Below are positions 8,539 through 19,487 of a DNA stretch of 64,000 bases, one piece after another; position 1 is the first letter of the stretch; each line of letters begins with the position of its first letter. The notes beneath the pieces were generated by a model. That model saw only the letters and a program-made list of their open reading frames with translations, did no database searches and was not told the DNA's origin. The stretch lies in NCBI GenBank assembly GCA_963989245.1, contig OZ022340.1:39836982-39900981 (forward strand), written 5' to 3'. The stretch comes from Nansenia antarctica (Eukaryota > Chordata > Actinopteri > Argentiniformes > Microstomatidae). The position numbers and the translations under genes are program-made.

Positions 8539-8985
8539 GTGGTGGTTGCGATGGTTGATAATGACTCTTTTACGGGCGACTATGGCAAGAACCCATTCAA
8601 TTTTAAGAATTATAATCTAGAATATCTGGCAATATATGTTGACGGTGTCCAGTTCCCCACCAAACCATTACAACCGGACTTCCCTAATGGTTGCGTAACT
8701 CGTGAATTCTATCAACTGGTGTTATCAACAGGGAGACATTTAAAGAACAGTGCTATGGCCATTGATCGAAACGATTTCCTGAGAGGGTACACTCTTTATG
8801 CATTTAATCTGACACCTGACGAGGATAATAGTCAGCATCTATCATTGATCAAGAATGGTAACATACGCCTGGAGACACGTTTCAGGAACCCGCTGCCTAA
8901 TACCATCAATCTAATAATTTATGCGGTATATGATAGTATGATTGAAGTGTCCCATCGCAGACAGGTTTTAGTTGATTACTATTAA
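8539..8985 (+). CDS. Capsid-like C-terminal fragment, unit 9 (Asn106)
   Basis: Asn106 variant with a silent GTA to GTT change at codon 3, shared only with unit 30. Confidence 0.58.
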   Translation: MVVAMVDNDSFTGDYGKNPFNFKNYNLEYLAIYVDGVQFPTKPLQPDFPNGCVTREFYQLVLSTGRHLKNSAMAIDRNDFLRGYTLYAFNLTPDEDNSQHLSLIKNGNIRLETRFRNPLPNTINLIIYAVYDSMIEVSHRRQVLVDYY

Positions 8986-9021
8986 GCATCATGAATACTG
9001 TGGAACTGACAGCCAGGTGTT

Positions 9022-9471
9022 TTGACTTGTGATAAACTGCCCCAGCAACCTCTACAAATAAGACCTAGTGCTATGATAATTAACACACACCCCTCTGACC
9101 AGCCTGGAGAGCATTGGCTGGCAGTTTATATATTGGAGAGAGTTGGGTGTTTTTTTGACAGTTTTGGAAATGCTCCAAATCATTCAATATTTCCTAAATC
9201 GATTTATGACTTTTTAAACATGTCATGTGATGAGATACATTTATCAGACAAACAAGTTCAGGATGTCACATCGGTCACATGTGGTGAACACTGTATCTAC
9301 TTCTTAAATCACATGTGTAGAGGCATCACCTATGATATGTTGATATCTAAATATTCTTCTAATCTGTTTAAAAATGACACAATGGTAACACGTTTTGTGA
9401 AAAAGTTGCAACCGTGTGTGTGTGTTCATAATGTGTTTAGTTGTGTTCAACATGTTCAGACAATTGTGTAA
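9022..9471 (+). CDS. Adenain-like protease fragment, unit 9 (Thr2)
   Basis: Thr2, Ile72. Confidence 0.78.
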   Translation: MTCDKLPQQPLQIRPSAMIINTHPSDQPGEHWLAVYILERVGCFFDSFGNAPNHSIFPKSIYDFLNMSCDEIHLSDKQVQDVTSVTCGEHCIYFLNHMCRGITYDMLISKYSSNLFKNDTMVTRFVKKLQPCVCVHNVFSCVQHVQTIV

Positions 9472-9583
9472 GATTGTGCAAGTCAATAAAATGTTGGTCA
9501 AATAAATTATCAGAGTTCATGTATCATTACAATCATTTTTATTTAGTCAAGCAAGGGGTTTTAGTCAAACAATAACATAGTCT

Positions 9584-10034
9584 GTGGTGGTAGCGATGGT
9601 TGATAATGACTCTTTTACGGGCGACTATGGCAAGAACCCATTCAATTTTAAGAATTATAATCTAGAATATCTGGCAATATATGCATGTTGACGGTGTCCA
9701 GTTCCCCACCAAACTATTACAACCGGACTTCCCTAATGGTTGCGTAACTCGTGAATTCTATCAACTGGTGTTATCAACAGGGAGACATTTAAAGAACAGT
9801 GCTATGGCCATTGATCGAAACGATTTCCTGAGAGGGTACACTCTTTATGCATTTAATCTGACACCTGACGAGGATAATAGTCAGCATCTATCATTGATCA
9901 AGAGTGGTAACATACGCCTGGAGACACGTTTCAGGAACCCGCTGCCTAATACCATCAATCTAATAATTTATGCGGTATATGATAGTATGATTGAAGTGTC
10001 CCATCGCAGACAGGTTTTAGTTGATTACTATTAA
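9584..10034 (+). pseudogene. Capsid-like fragment with 4-bp insertion, unit 10
   Basis: Same 4-bp insertion and early TGA as unit 7, plus Pro43 to Leu, shared only with unit 31. Confidence 0.8.
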
Positions 10035-10070
10035 GCATCATGAATACTGTGGAACTGACAGCCAGGTGTT

Positions 10071-10520
10071 TTGGCTTGTGATAAACTGCCCCAGCAACCT
10101 CTACAAATAAGACCTAGTGCTATGATAATTAACACACACCCCTCTGACCAGCCTGGAGAGCATTGGCTGGCAGTTTATATATTGGAGAGAGTTGGGTGTT
10201 TTTTTGACAGTTTTGGAAATGCTCCAAATCATTCAATATTTCCTAAATCGATTTATGACTTTTTAAACATGTCATGTGATGAGATACATTTATCAGACAA
10301 ACAAGTTCAGGATGTCACATCGGTCACATGTGGTGAACACTGTATCTACTTCTTAAATCACATGTGTAGAGGCATCACCTATGATATGTTGATATCTAAA
10401 TATTCTTCTAATCTGTTTAAAAATGACACAATGGTAACACGTTTTGTGAAAAAGTTGCAACCGTGTGTGTGTGTTCATAATGTGTTTAGTTGTGTTCAAC
10501 ATGTTCAGACAATTGTGTAA
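10071..10520 (+). CDS. Adenain-like protease fragment, unit 10
   Basis: Consensus protein. Confidence 0.78.
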   Translation: MACDKLPQQPLQIRPSAMIINTHPSDQPGEHWLAVYILERVGCFFDSFGNAPNHSIFPKSIYDFLNMSCDEIHLSDKQVQDVTSVTCGEHCIYFLNHMCRGITYDMLISKYSSNLFKNDTMVTRFVKKLQPCVCVHNVFSCVQHVQTIV

Positions 10521-10632
10521 GATTGTGCAAGTCAATAAAATGTTGGTCAAATAAATTATCAGAGTTCATGTATCATTACAATCATTTTTATTTAGTCAAG
10601 CAAGGGGTTTTAGTCAAACAATAACATAGTCT

Positions 10633-11079
10633 GTGGTGGTAGCGATGGTTGATAATGACTCTTTTACGGGCGACTATGGCAAGAACCCATTCAATTTTAA
10701 GAATTATAATCTAGAATATCTGGCAATATATGTTGACGGTGTCCAGTTCCCCACCAAACCATTACAACCGGACTTCCCTAATGGTTGCGTAACTCGTGAA
10801 TTCTATCAACTGGTGTTATCAACAGGGAGACATTTAAAGAACAGTGCTATGGCCATTGATCGAAACGATTTCCTGAGAGGGTACACTCTTTATGCATTTA
10901 ATCTGACACCTGACGAGGATAATAGTCAGCATCTATCATTGATCAAGAGTGGTAACATACGCCTGGAGACACGTTTCAGGAACCCGCTGCCTAATACCAT
11001 CAATCTAATAATTTATGCGGTATATGATAGTATGATTGAAGTGTCCCATCGCAGACAGGTTTTAGTTGATTACTATTAA
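10633..11079 (+). CDS. Capsid-like C-terminal fragment, unit 11
   Basis: Consensus protein. First member of a two-unit pattern repeated in units 13-14. Confidence 0.58.
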   Translation: MVVAMVDNDSFTGDYGKNPFNFKNYNLEYLAIYVDGVQFPTKPLQPDFPNGCVTREFYQLVLSTGRHLKNSAMAIDRNDFLRGYTLYAFNLTPDEDNSQHLSLIKSGNIRLETRFRNPLPNTINLIIYAVYDSMIEVSHRRQVLVDYY

Positions 11080-11115
11080 GCATCATGAATACTGTGGAAC
11101 TGACAGCCAGGTGTT

Positions 11116-11565
11116 TTGGCTTGTGATAAACTGCCCCAGCAACCTCTACAAATAAGACCTAGTGCTATGATAATTAACACACACCCCTCTGACCAGCCTG
11201 GAGAGCATTGGCTGGCAGTTTATATATTGGAGAGAGTTGGGTGTTTTTTTGACAGTTTTGGAAATGCTCCAAATCATTCAATATTTCCTAAATCGATTTA
11301 TGACTTTTTAAACATGTCATGTGATGAGATACATTTATCAGACAAACAAGTTCAGGATGTCACATCGGTCACATGTGGTGAACACTGTATCTACTTCTTA
11401 AATCACATGTGTAGAGGCATCACCTATGATATGTTGATATCTAAATATTCTTCTAATCTGTTTAAAAATGACACAATGGTAACACGTTTTGTGAAAAAGT
11501 TGCAACCGTGTGTGTGTGTTCATAATGTGTTTAGTTGTGTTCAACATGTTCAGACAATTGTGTAA
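11116..11565 (+). CDS. Adenain-like protease fragment, unit 11
   Basis: Consensus protein. Confidence 0.78.
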   Translation: MACDKLPQQPLQIRPSAMIINTHPSDQPGEHWLAVYILERVGCFFDSFGNAPNHSIFPKSIYDFLNMSCDEIHLSDKQVQDVTSVTCGEHCIYFLNHMCRGITYDMLISKYSSNLFKNDTMVTRFVKKLQPCVCVHNVFSCVQHVQTIV

Positions 11566-11677
11566 GATTGTGCAAGTCAATAAAATGTTGGTCAAATAAA
11601 TTATCAGAGTTCATGTATCATTACAATCATTTTTATTTAGTCAAGCAAGGGGTTTTAGTCAAACAATAACATAGTCT

Positions 11678-12128
11678 GTGGTGGTAGCGATGGTTGATAA
11701 TGACTCTTTTACGGGCGACTATGGCAAGAACCCATTCAATTTTAAGAATTATAATCTAGAATATCTGGCAATATATGCATGTTGACGGTGTCCAGTTCCC
11801 CACCAAACCATTACAACCGGACTTCCCTAATGGTTGCGTAACTCGTGAATTCTATCAACTGGTGTTATCAACAGGGAGACATTTAAAGAACAGTGCTATG
11901 GCCATTGATCGAAACGATTTCCTGAGAGGGTACACTCTTTATGCATTTAATCTGACACCTGACGAGGATAATAGTCAGCATCTATCATTGATCAAGAGTG
12001 GTAACATACGCCTGGAGACACGTTTCAGGAACCCGCTGCCTAATACCATCAATCTAATAATTTATGCGGTATATGATAGTATGATTGAAGTGTCCCATCG
12101 CAGACAGGTTTTAGTTGATTACTATTAA
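11678..12128 (+). pseudogene. Capsid-like fragment with 4-bp insertion, unit 12
   Basis: 4-bp insertion frameshift; otherwise consensus. Confidence 0.8.
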
Positions 12129-12164
12129 GCATCATGAATACTGTGGAACTGACAGCCAGGTGTT

Positions 12165-12614
12165 TTGGCTTGTGATAAACTGCCCCAGCAACCTCTACAA
12201 ATAAGACCTAGTGCTATGATAATTAACACACACCCCTCTGACCAGCCTGGAGAGCATTGGCTGGCAGTTTATATATTGGAGAGAGTTGGGTGTTTTTTTG
12301 ACAGTTTTGGAAATGCTCCAAATCATTCAATATTTCCTAAATCGATTTATGACTTTTTAAACATGTCATGTGATGAGACACATTTATCAGACAAACAAGT
12401 TCAGGATGTCACATCGGTCACATGTGGTGAACACTGTATCTACTTCTTAAATCACATGTGTAGAGGCATCACCTATGATATGTTGATATCTAAATATTCT
12501 TCTAATCTGTTTAAAAATGACACAATGGTAACACGTTTTGTGAAAAAGTTGCAACCGTGTGTGTGTGTTCATAATGTGTTTAGTTGTGTTCAACATGTTC
12601 AGACAATTGTGTAA
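12165..12614 (+). CDS. Adenain-like protease fragment, unit 12
   Basis: Thr72 variant. Confidence 0.78.
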   Translation: MACDKLPQQPLQIRPSAMIINTHPSDQPGEHWLAVYILERVGCFFDSFGNAPNHSIFPKSIYDFLNMSCDETHLSDKQVQDVTSVTCGEHCIYFLNHMCRGITYDMLISKYSSNLFKNDTMVTRFVKKLQPCVCVHNVFSCVQHVQTIV

Positions 12615-12726
12615 GATTGTGCAAGTCAATAAAATGTTGGTCAAATAAATTATCAGAGTTCATGTATCATTACAATCATTTTTATTTAGTCAAGCAAGGG
12701 GTTTTAGTCAAACAATAACATAGTCT

Positions 12727-13173
12727 GTGGTGGTAGCGATGGTTGATAATGACTCTTTTACGGGCGACTATGGCAAGAACCCATTCAATTTTAAGAATTA
12801 TAATCTAGAATATCTGGCAATATATGTTGACGGTGTCCAGTTCCCCACCAAACCATTACAACCGGACTTCCCTAATGGTTGCGTAACTCGTGAATTCTAT
12901 CAACTGGTGTTATCAACAGGGAGACATTTAAAGAACAGTGCTATGGCCATTGATCGAAACGATTTCCTGAGAGGGTACACTCTTTATGCATTTAATCTGA
13001 CACCTGACGAGGATAATAGTCAGCATCTATCATTGATCAAGAGTGGTAACATACGCCTGGAGACACGTTTCAGGAACCCGCTGCCTAATACCATCAATCT
13101 AATAATTTATGCGGTATATGATAGTATGATTGAAGTGTCCCATCGCAGACAGGTTTTAGTTGATTACTATTAA
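12727..13173 (+). CDS. Capsid-like C-terminal fragment, unit 13
   Basis: Consensus protein. Confidence 0.58.
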   Translation: MVVAMVDNDSFTGDYGKNPFNFKNYNLEYLAIYVDGVQFPTKPLQPDFPNGCVTREFYQLVLSTGRHLKNSAMAIDRNDFLRGYTLYAFNLTPDEDNSQHLSLIKSGNIRLETRFRNPLPNTINLIIYAVYDSMIEVSHRRQVLVDYY

Positions 13174-13209
13174 GCATCATGAATACTGTGGAACTGACAG
13201 CCAGGTGTT

Positions 13210-13659
13210 TTGGCTTGTGATAAACTGCCCCAGCAACCTCTACAAATAAGACCTAGTGCTATGATAATTAACACACACCCCTCTGACCAGCCTGGAGAGC
13301 ATTGGCTGGCAGTTTATATATTGGAGAGAGTTGGGTGTTTTTTTGACAGTTTTGGAAATGCTCCAAATCATTCAATATTTCCTAAATCGATTTATGACTT
13401 TTTAAACATGTCATGTGATGAGATACATTTATCAGACAAACAAGTTCAGGATGTCACATCGGTCACATGTGGTGAACACTGTATCTACTTCTTAAATCAC
13501 ATGTGTAGAGGCATCACCTATGATATGTTGATATCTAAATATTCTTCTAATCTGTTTAAAAATGACACAATGGTAACACGTTTTGTGAAAAAGTTGCAAC
13601 CGTGTGTGTGTGTTCATAATGTGTTTAGTTGTGTTCAACATGTTCAGACAATTGTGTAA
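13210..13659 (+). CDS. Adenain-like protease fragment, unit 13
   Basis: Consensus protein. Confidence 0.78.
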   Translation: MACDKLPQQPLQIRPSAMIINTHPSDQPGEHWLAVYILERVGCFFDSFGNAPNHSIFPKSIYDFLNMSCDEIHLSDKQVQDVTSVTCGEHCIYFLNHMCRGITYDMLISKYSSNLFKNDTMVTRFVKKLQPCVCVHNVFSCVQHVQTIV

Positions 13660-13771
13660 GATTGTGCAAGTCAATAAAATGTTGGTCAAATAAATTATCA
13701 GAGTTCATGTATCATTACAATCATTTTTATTTAGTCAAGCAAGGGGTTTTAGTCAAACAATAACATAGTCT

Positions 13772-14222
13772 GTGGTGGTAGCGATGGTTGATAATGACTC
13801 TTTTACGGGCGACTATGGCAAGAACCCATTCAATTTTAAGAATTATAATCTAGAATATCTGGCAATATATGCATGTTGACGGTGTCCAGTTCCCCACCAA
13901 ACCATTACAACCGGACTTCCCTAATGGTTGCGTAACTCGTGAATTCTATCAACTGGTGTTATCAACAGGGAGACATTTAAAGAACAGTGCTATGGCCATT
14001 GATCGAAACGATTTCCTGAGAGGGTACACTCTTTATGCATTTAATCTGACACCTGACGAGGATAATAGTCAGCATCTATCATTGATCAAGAGTGGTAACA
14101 TACGCCTGGAGACACGTTTCAGGAACCCGCTGCCTAATACCATCAATCTAATAATTTATGCGGTATATGATAGTATGATTGAAGTGTCCCATCGCAGACA
14201 GGTTTTAGTTGATTACTATTAA
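13772..14222 (+). pseudogene. Capsid-like fragment with 4-bp insertion, unit 14
   Basis: 4-bp insertion frameshift; otherwise consensus. Confidence 0.8.
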
Positions 14223-14258
14223 GCATCATGAATACTGTGGAACTGACAGCCAGGTGTT

Positions 14259-14708
14259 TTGGCTTGTGATAAACTGCCCCAGCAACCTCTACAAATAAGA
14301 CCTAGTGCTATGATAATTAACACACACCCCTCTGACCAGCCTGGAGAGCATTGGCTGGCAGTTTATATATTGGAGAGAGTTGGGTGTTTTTTTGACAGTT
14401 TTGGAAATGCTCCAAATCATTCAATATTTCCTAAATCGATTTATGACTTTTTAAACATGTCATGTGATGAGACACATTTATCAGACAAACAAGTTCAGGA
14501 TGTCACATCGGTCACATGTGGTGAACACTGTATCTACTTCTTAAATCACATGTGTAGAGGCATCACCTATGATATGTTGATATCTAAATATTCTTCTAAT
14601 CTGTTTAAAAATGACACAATGGTAACACGTTTTGTGAAAAAGTTGCAACCGTGTGTGTGTGTTCATAATGTGTTTAGTTGTGTTCAACATGTTCAGACAA
14701 TTGTGTAA
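14259..14708 (+). CDS. Adenain-like protease fragment, unit 14
   Basis: Thr72 variant. Followed by the GGGGATTT spacer type. Confidence 0.78.
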   Translation: MACDKLPQQPLQIRPSAMIINTHPSDQPGEHWLAVYILERVGCFFDSFGNAPNHSIFPKSIYDFLNMSCDETHLSDKQVQDVTSVTCGEHCIYFLNHMCRGITYDMLISKYSSNLFKNDTMVTRFVKKLQPCVCVHNVFSCVQHVQTIV

Positions 14709-14820
14709 GATTGTGCAAGTCAATAAAATGTTGGTCAAATAAATTATCAGAGTTCATGTATCATTACAATCATTTTTATTTAGTCAAGCAAGGGGATTTA
14801 GTCAAACAATAACATAGTCT

Positions 14821-15264
14821 GTGGTGGTAGCGATGGTTAATGACTCTTTTACGGGCGACTATGGCAAGAACCCATTCAATTTTAAGAATTATAATCTAGA
14901 ATATCTGGCAATATATGTTGACGGTGTCCAGTTCCCCACCAAACCATTACAACCGGACTTCCCTAATGGTTGCGTAACTCGTGAATTCTATCAACTGGTG
15001 TTATCAACAGGGAGACATTTAAAGAACAGTGCTATGGCCATTGATCGAAACGATTTCCTGAGAGGGTACACTCTTTATGCATTTAATCTGACACCTGACG
15101 AGGATAATAGTCAGCATCTATCATTGATCAAGAGTGGTAACATACGCCTGGAGACACGTTTCAGGAACCCGCTGCCTAATACCATCAATCTAATAATTTA
15201 TGCGGTATATGATAGTATGATTGAAGTGTCCCATCGCAGACAGGTTTTAGTTGATTACTATTAA
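14821..15264 (+). CDS. Capsid-like C-terminal fragment, unit 15 (Asp7 deleted)
   Basis: One codon (Asp7) is missing near 14838, leaving 147 codons in frame. Shared only with unit 36. Confidence 0.58.
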   Translation: MVVAMVNDSFTGDYGKNPFNFKNYNLEYLAIYVDGVQFPTKPLQPDFPNGCVTREFYQLVLSTGRHLKNSAMAIDRNDFLRGYTLYAFNLTPDEDNSQHLSLIKSGNIRLETRFRNPLPNTINLIIYAVYDSMIEVSHRRQVLVDYY

Positions 15265-15300
15265 GCATCATGAATACTGTGGAACTGACAGCCAGGTGTT

Positions 15301-15786
15301 TTGGCTTGTGATAAACTGCCCCAGCAACCTCTACAAATAAGACCTAGTGCTATGATAATTAACACACACCCCTCTGACCAGCCTGGAGAGCATTGGCTGG
15401 CAGTTTATATATTGGAGAGAGTTGGGTGTTTTTTTGACAGTTTTGGAAATGCTCCAAATCATTCAATATTTCCTAAATCGATTTATGACTTTTTAAACAT
15501 GTCATGTGATGAGATACATTTATCAGACAAACAAGTTCAGGATGTCACATCGGTCACATGTGGTGAACACTGTATCTACTTCTTAAATCACATGTGTAGA
15601 GGCATCACCTATGATATGTTGATATCTAAATATTCTTCTAATCTGTTTAAAAATGACACAATGGTAACACGTTTTGTGAAAAAGTTGCAACCGTGTGTGT
15701 GTGTGTTCATAATGTGTTTAGTTGTGTTCAACATGTTCAGACAATTGTGTAAGATTGTGCAAGTCAATAAAATGTTGGTCAAATAA
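15301..15786 (+). pseudogene. Protease fragment with GT expansion and altered tail, unit 15
   Basis: One extra GT in the microsatellite at 15693-15706 shifts the frame after Val135 and replaces the tail, extending the frame to 161 codons through the spacer's first AATAAA. The catalytic region is unaffected. The partner unit 36 lacks the expansion, so it is either recent or an assembly error in a dinucleotide run. Confidence 0.75.
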
Positions 15787-15864
15787 ATTATCAGAGTTCA
15801 TGTATCATTACAATCATTTTTATTTAGTCAAGCAAGGGGTTTTAGTCAAACAATAACATAGTCT

Positions 15865-16311
15865 GTGGTGGTAGCGATGGTTGATAATGACTCTTTTACG
15901 GGCGACTATGGCAAGAACCCATTCAATTTTAAGAATTATAATCTAGAATATCTGGCAATATATGTTGACGGTGTCCAGTTCCCCACCAAACCATTACAAC
16001 CGGACTTCCCTAATGGTTGCGTAACTCGTGAATTCTATCAACTGGTGTTATCAACAGGGAGACATTTAAAGAACAGTGCTATGGCCATTGATCGAAACGA
16101 TTTCCTGAGAGGGTACACTCTTTATGCATTTAATCTGACACCTGACGAGGATAATAGTCAGCATCTATCATTGATCAAGAGTGGTAACATACGCCTGGAG
16201 ACACGTTTCAGGAACCCGCTGCCTAATACCATCAATCTAATAATTTATGCGGTATATGATAGTATGATTGAAGTGGCCCATCGCAGACAGGTTTTAGTTG
16301 ATTACTATTAA
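15865..16311 (+). CDS. Capsid-like C-terminal fragment, unit 16 (Ala138)
   Basis: Ser138 to Ala (G at 16276), seen in no other unit. Confidence 0.58.
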   Translation: MVVAMVDNDSFTGDYGKNPFNFKNYNLEYLAIYVDGVQFPTKPLQPDFPNGCVTREFYQLVLSTGRHLKNSAMAIDRNDFLRGYTLYAFNLTPDEDNSQHLSLIKSGNIRLETRFRNPLPNTINLIIYAVYDSMIEVAHRRQVLVDYY

Positions 16312-16347
16312 GCATCATGAATACTGTGGAACTGACAGCCAGGTGTT

Positions 16348-16797
16348 TTGGCTTGTGATAAACTGCCCCAGCAACCTCTACAAATAAGACCTAGTGCTAT
16401 GATAATTAACACACACCCCTCTGACCAGCCTGGAGAGCATTGGCTGGCAGTTTATATATTGGAGAGAGTTGGGTGTTTTTTTGACAGTTTTGGAAATGCT
16501 CCAAATCATTCAATATTTCCTAAATCGATTTATGACTTTTTAAACATGTCATGTGATGAGATACATTTATCAGACAAACAAGTTCAGGATGTCACATCGG
16601 TCACATGTGGTGAACACTGTATCTACTTCTTAAATCACATGTGTAGAGGCATCACCTATGATATGTTGATATCTAAATATTCTTCTAATCTGTTTAAAAA
16701 TGACACAATGGTAACACGTTTTGTGAAAAAGTTGCAACCGTGTGTGTGTGTTCATAATGTGTTTAGTTGTGTTCAACATGTTCAGACAATTGTGTAA
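16348..16797 (+). CDS. Adenain-like protease fragment, unit 16
   Basis: Consensus protein. Confidence 0.78.
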   Translation: MACDKLPQQPLQIRPSAMIINTHPSDQPGEHWLAVYILERVGCFFDSFGNAPNHSIFPKSIYDFLNMSCDEIHLSDKQVQDVTSVTCGEHCIYFLNHMCRGITYDMLISKYSSNLFKNDTMVTRFVKKLQPCVCVHNVFSCVQHVQTIV

Positions 16798-16909
16798 GAT
16801 TGTGCAAGTCAATAAAATGTTGGTCAAATAAATTATCAGAGTTCATGTATCATTACAATCATTTTTATTTAGTCAAGCAAGGGGTTTTAGTCAAACAATA
16901 ACATAGTCT

Positions 16910-17357
16910 GTGGTGGTAGCGATGGTTGATAATGACTCTTTTACGGGCGACTATGGCAAGAACCCATTCAATTTTAAGAATTATAATCTAGAATATCTGG
17001 CAATATATGTTGACGGTGTCCAGTTCCCCACCAAACCATTACATCCGGACTTCCCTAATGGTTGCGTAACTCGTGAATTCTATCAACTGGTGTTATCAAC
17101 AGGGAGACATTTAAAGAACAGTGCTATGGCCATTGATCGAAACGATTTCCTGAGAGGGTACACTCTTTATGCATTTAATCTGACACCTGACGAGGATAAT
17201 AGTCAGCATCTATCATTGATCAAGAGTGGTAAACATACGCCTGGAGACACGTTTCAGGAACCCGCTGCCTAATACCATCAATCTAATAATTTATGCGGTA
17301 TATGATAGTATGATTGAAGTGTCCCATCGCAGACAGGTTTTAGTTGATTACTATTAA
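16910..17357 (+). pseudogene. Capsid-like fragment with +1 frameshift, unit 17
   Basis: An extra A at 17231-17233 shifts the frame after Gly107; the shifted frame ends at 17272 after 120 codons. Also Gln45 to His, as in unit 19. Unit 39 has the same +1 shift but keeps Gln45. Confidence 0.8.
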
Positions 17358-17393
17358 GCATCATGAATACTGTGGAACTGACAGCCAGGTGTT

Positions 17394-17843
17394 TTGGCTT
17401 GTGATAAACTGCCCCAGCAACCTCTACAAATAAGACCTAGTGCTATGATAATTAACACACACCCCTCTGACCAGCCTGGAGAGCATTGGCTGGCAGTTTA
17501 TATATTGGAGAGAGTTGGGTGTTTTTTTGACAGTTTTGGAAATGCTCCAAATCATTCAATATTTCCTAAATCGATTTATGACTTTTTAAACATGTCATGT
17601 GATGAGATACATTTATCAGACAAACAAGTTCAGGATGTCACATCGGTCACATGTGGTGAACACTGTATCTACTTCTTAAATCACATGTGTAGAGGCATCA
17701 CCTATGATATGTTGATATCTAAATATTCTTCTAATCTGTTTAAAAATGACACAATGGTAACACGTTTTGTGAAAAAGTTGCAACCGTGTGTGTGTGTTCA
17801 TAATGTGTTTAGTTGTGTTCAACATGTTCAGACAATTGTGTAA
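17394..17843 (+). CDS. Adenain-like protease fragment, unit 17
   Basis: Consensus protein. Confidence 0.78.
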   Translation: MACDKLPQQPLQIRPSAMIINTHPSDQPGEHWLAVYILERVGCFFDSFGNAPNHSIFPKSIYDFLNMSCDEIHLSDKQVQDVTSVTCGEHCIYFLNHMCRGITYDMLISKYSSNLFKNDTMVTRFVKKLQPCVCVHNVFSCVQHVQTIV

Positions 17844-17955
17844 GATTGTGCAAGTCAATAAAATGTTGGTCAAATAAATTATCAGAGTTCATGTATCATT
17901 ACAATCATTTTTATTTAGTCAAGCAAGGGGTTTTAGTCAAACAATAACATAGTCT

Positions 17956-18406
17956 GTGGTGGTAGCGATGGTTGATAATGACTCTTTTACGGGCGACTAT
18001 GGCAAGAACCCATTCAATTTTAAGAATTATAATCTAGAATATCTGGCAATATATGCATGTTGACGGTGTCCAGTTCCCCACCAAACCATTACAACCGGAC
18101 TTCCCTAATGGTTGCGTAACTCGTGAATTCTATCAACTGGTGTTATCAACAGGGAGACATTTAAAGAACAGTGCTATGGCCATTGATCGAAACGATTTCC
18201 TGAGAGGGTACACTCTTTATGCATTTAATCTGACACCTGACGAGGATAATAGTCAGCATCTATCATTGATCAAGAGTGGTAACATACGCCTGGAGACACG
18301 TTTCAGGAACCCGCTGCCTAATACCATCAATCTAATAATTTATGCGGTATATGATAGTATGATTGAAGTGTCCCATCGCAGACAGGTTTTAGTTGATTAC
18401 TATTAA
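17956..18406 (+). pseudogene. Capsid-like fragment with 4-bp insertion, unit 18
   Basis: 4-bp insertion frameshift; otherwise consensus. Confidence 0.8.
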
Positions 18407-18442
18407 GCATCATGAATACTGTGGAACTGACAGCCAGGTGTT

Positions 18443-18892
18443 TTGGCTTGTGATAAACTGCCCCAGCAACCTCTACAAATAAGACCTAGTGCTATGATAA
18501 TTAACACACACCCCTCTGACCAGCCTGGAGAGCATTGGCTGGCAGTTTATATATTGGAGAGAGTTGGGTGTTTTTTTGACAGTTTTGGAAATGCTCCAAA
18601 TCATTCAATATTTCCTAAATCGATTTATGACTTTTTAAACATGTCATGTGATGAGATACATTTATCAGACAAACAAGTTCAGGATGTCACATCGGTCACA
18701 TGTGGTGAACACTGTATCTACTTCTTAAATCACATGTGTAGAGGCATCACCTATGATATGTTGATATCTAAATATTCTTCTAATCTGTTTAAAAATGACA
18801 CAATGGTAACACGTTTTGTGAAAAAGTTGCAACCGTGTGTGTGTGTTCATAATGTGTTTAGTTGTGTTCAACATGTTCAGACAATTGTGTAA
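18443..18892 (+). CDS. Adenain-like protease fragment, unit 18
   Basis: Consensus protein. Confidence 0.78.
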   Translation: MACDKLPQQPLQIRPSAMIINTHPSDQPGEHWLAVYILERVGCFFDSFGNAPNHSIFPKSIYDFLNMSCDEIHLSDKQVQDVTSVTCGEHCIYFLNHMCRGITYDMLISKYSSNLFKNDTMVTRFVKKLQPCVCVHNVFSCVQHVQTIV

Positions 18893-19004
18893 GATTGTGC
18901 AAGTCAATAAAATGTTGGTCAAATAAATTATCAGAGTTCATGTATCATTACAATCATTTTTATTTAGTCAAGCAAGGGGTTTTAGTCAAACAATAACATA
19001 GTCT

Positions 19005-19451
19005 GTGGTGGTAGCGATGGTTGATAATGACTCTTTTACGGGCGACTATGGCAAGAACCCATTCAATTTTAAGAATTATAATCTAGAATATCTGGCAATA
19101 TATGTTGACGGTGTCCAGTTCCCCACCAAACCATTACATCCGGACTTCCCTAATGGTTGCGTAACTCGTGAATTCTATCAACTGGTGTTATCAACAGGGA
19201 GACATTTAAAGAACAGTGCTATGGCCATTGATCGAAACGATTTCCTGAGAGGGTACACTCTTTATGCATTTAATCTGACACCTGACGAGGATAATAGTCA
19301 GCATCTATCATTGATCAAGAGTGGTAACATACGCCTGGAGACACGTTTCAGGAACCCGCTGCCTAATACCATCAATCTAATAATTTATGCGGTATATGAT
19401 AGTATGATTGAAGTGTCCCATCGCAGACAGGTTTTAGTTGATTACTATTAA
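19005..19451 (+). CDS. Capsid-like C-terminal fragment, unit 19 (His45)
   Basis: Gln45 to His, shared with unit 17 two units upstream. Confidence 0.58.
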   Translation: MVVAMVDNDSFTGDYGKNPFNFKNYNLEYLAIYVDGVQFPTKPLHPDFPNGCVTREFYQLVLSTGRHLKNSAMAIDRNDFLRGYTLYAFNLTPDEDNSQHLSLIKSGNIRLETRFRNPLPNTINLIIYAVYDSMIEVSHRRQVLVDYY

Positions 19452-19487
19452 GCATCATGAATACTGTGGAACTGACAGCCAGGTGTT

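Larger units (their letters stand above)
1..15752 (+). repeat. Higher-order repeat, copy 1 (units 1-15)
   Basis: Rare variants here recur in the same order 21,959 bp downstream. They include the Asn106/Thr2 pair (unit 3), the nonsense codon (unit 4), His9 (unit 5), Cys71 with the 4-bp insertion (unit 7), Leu43 (unit 10) and the missing Asp7 codon (unit 15). The left end lies outside the window. The right end is approximate, since the match stops in or just after unit 15. Confidence 0.9.
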
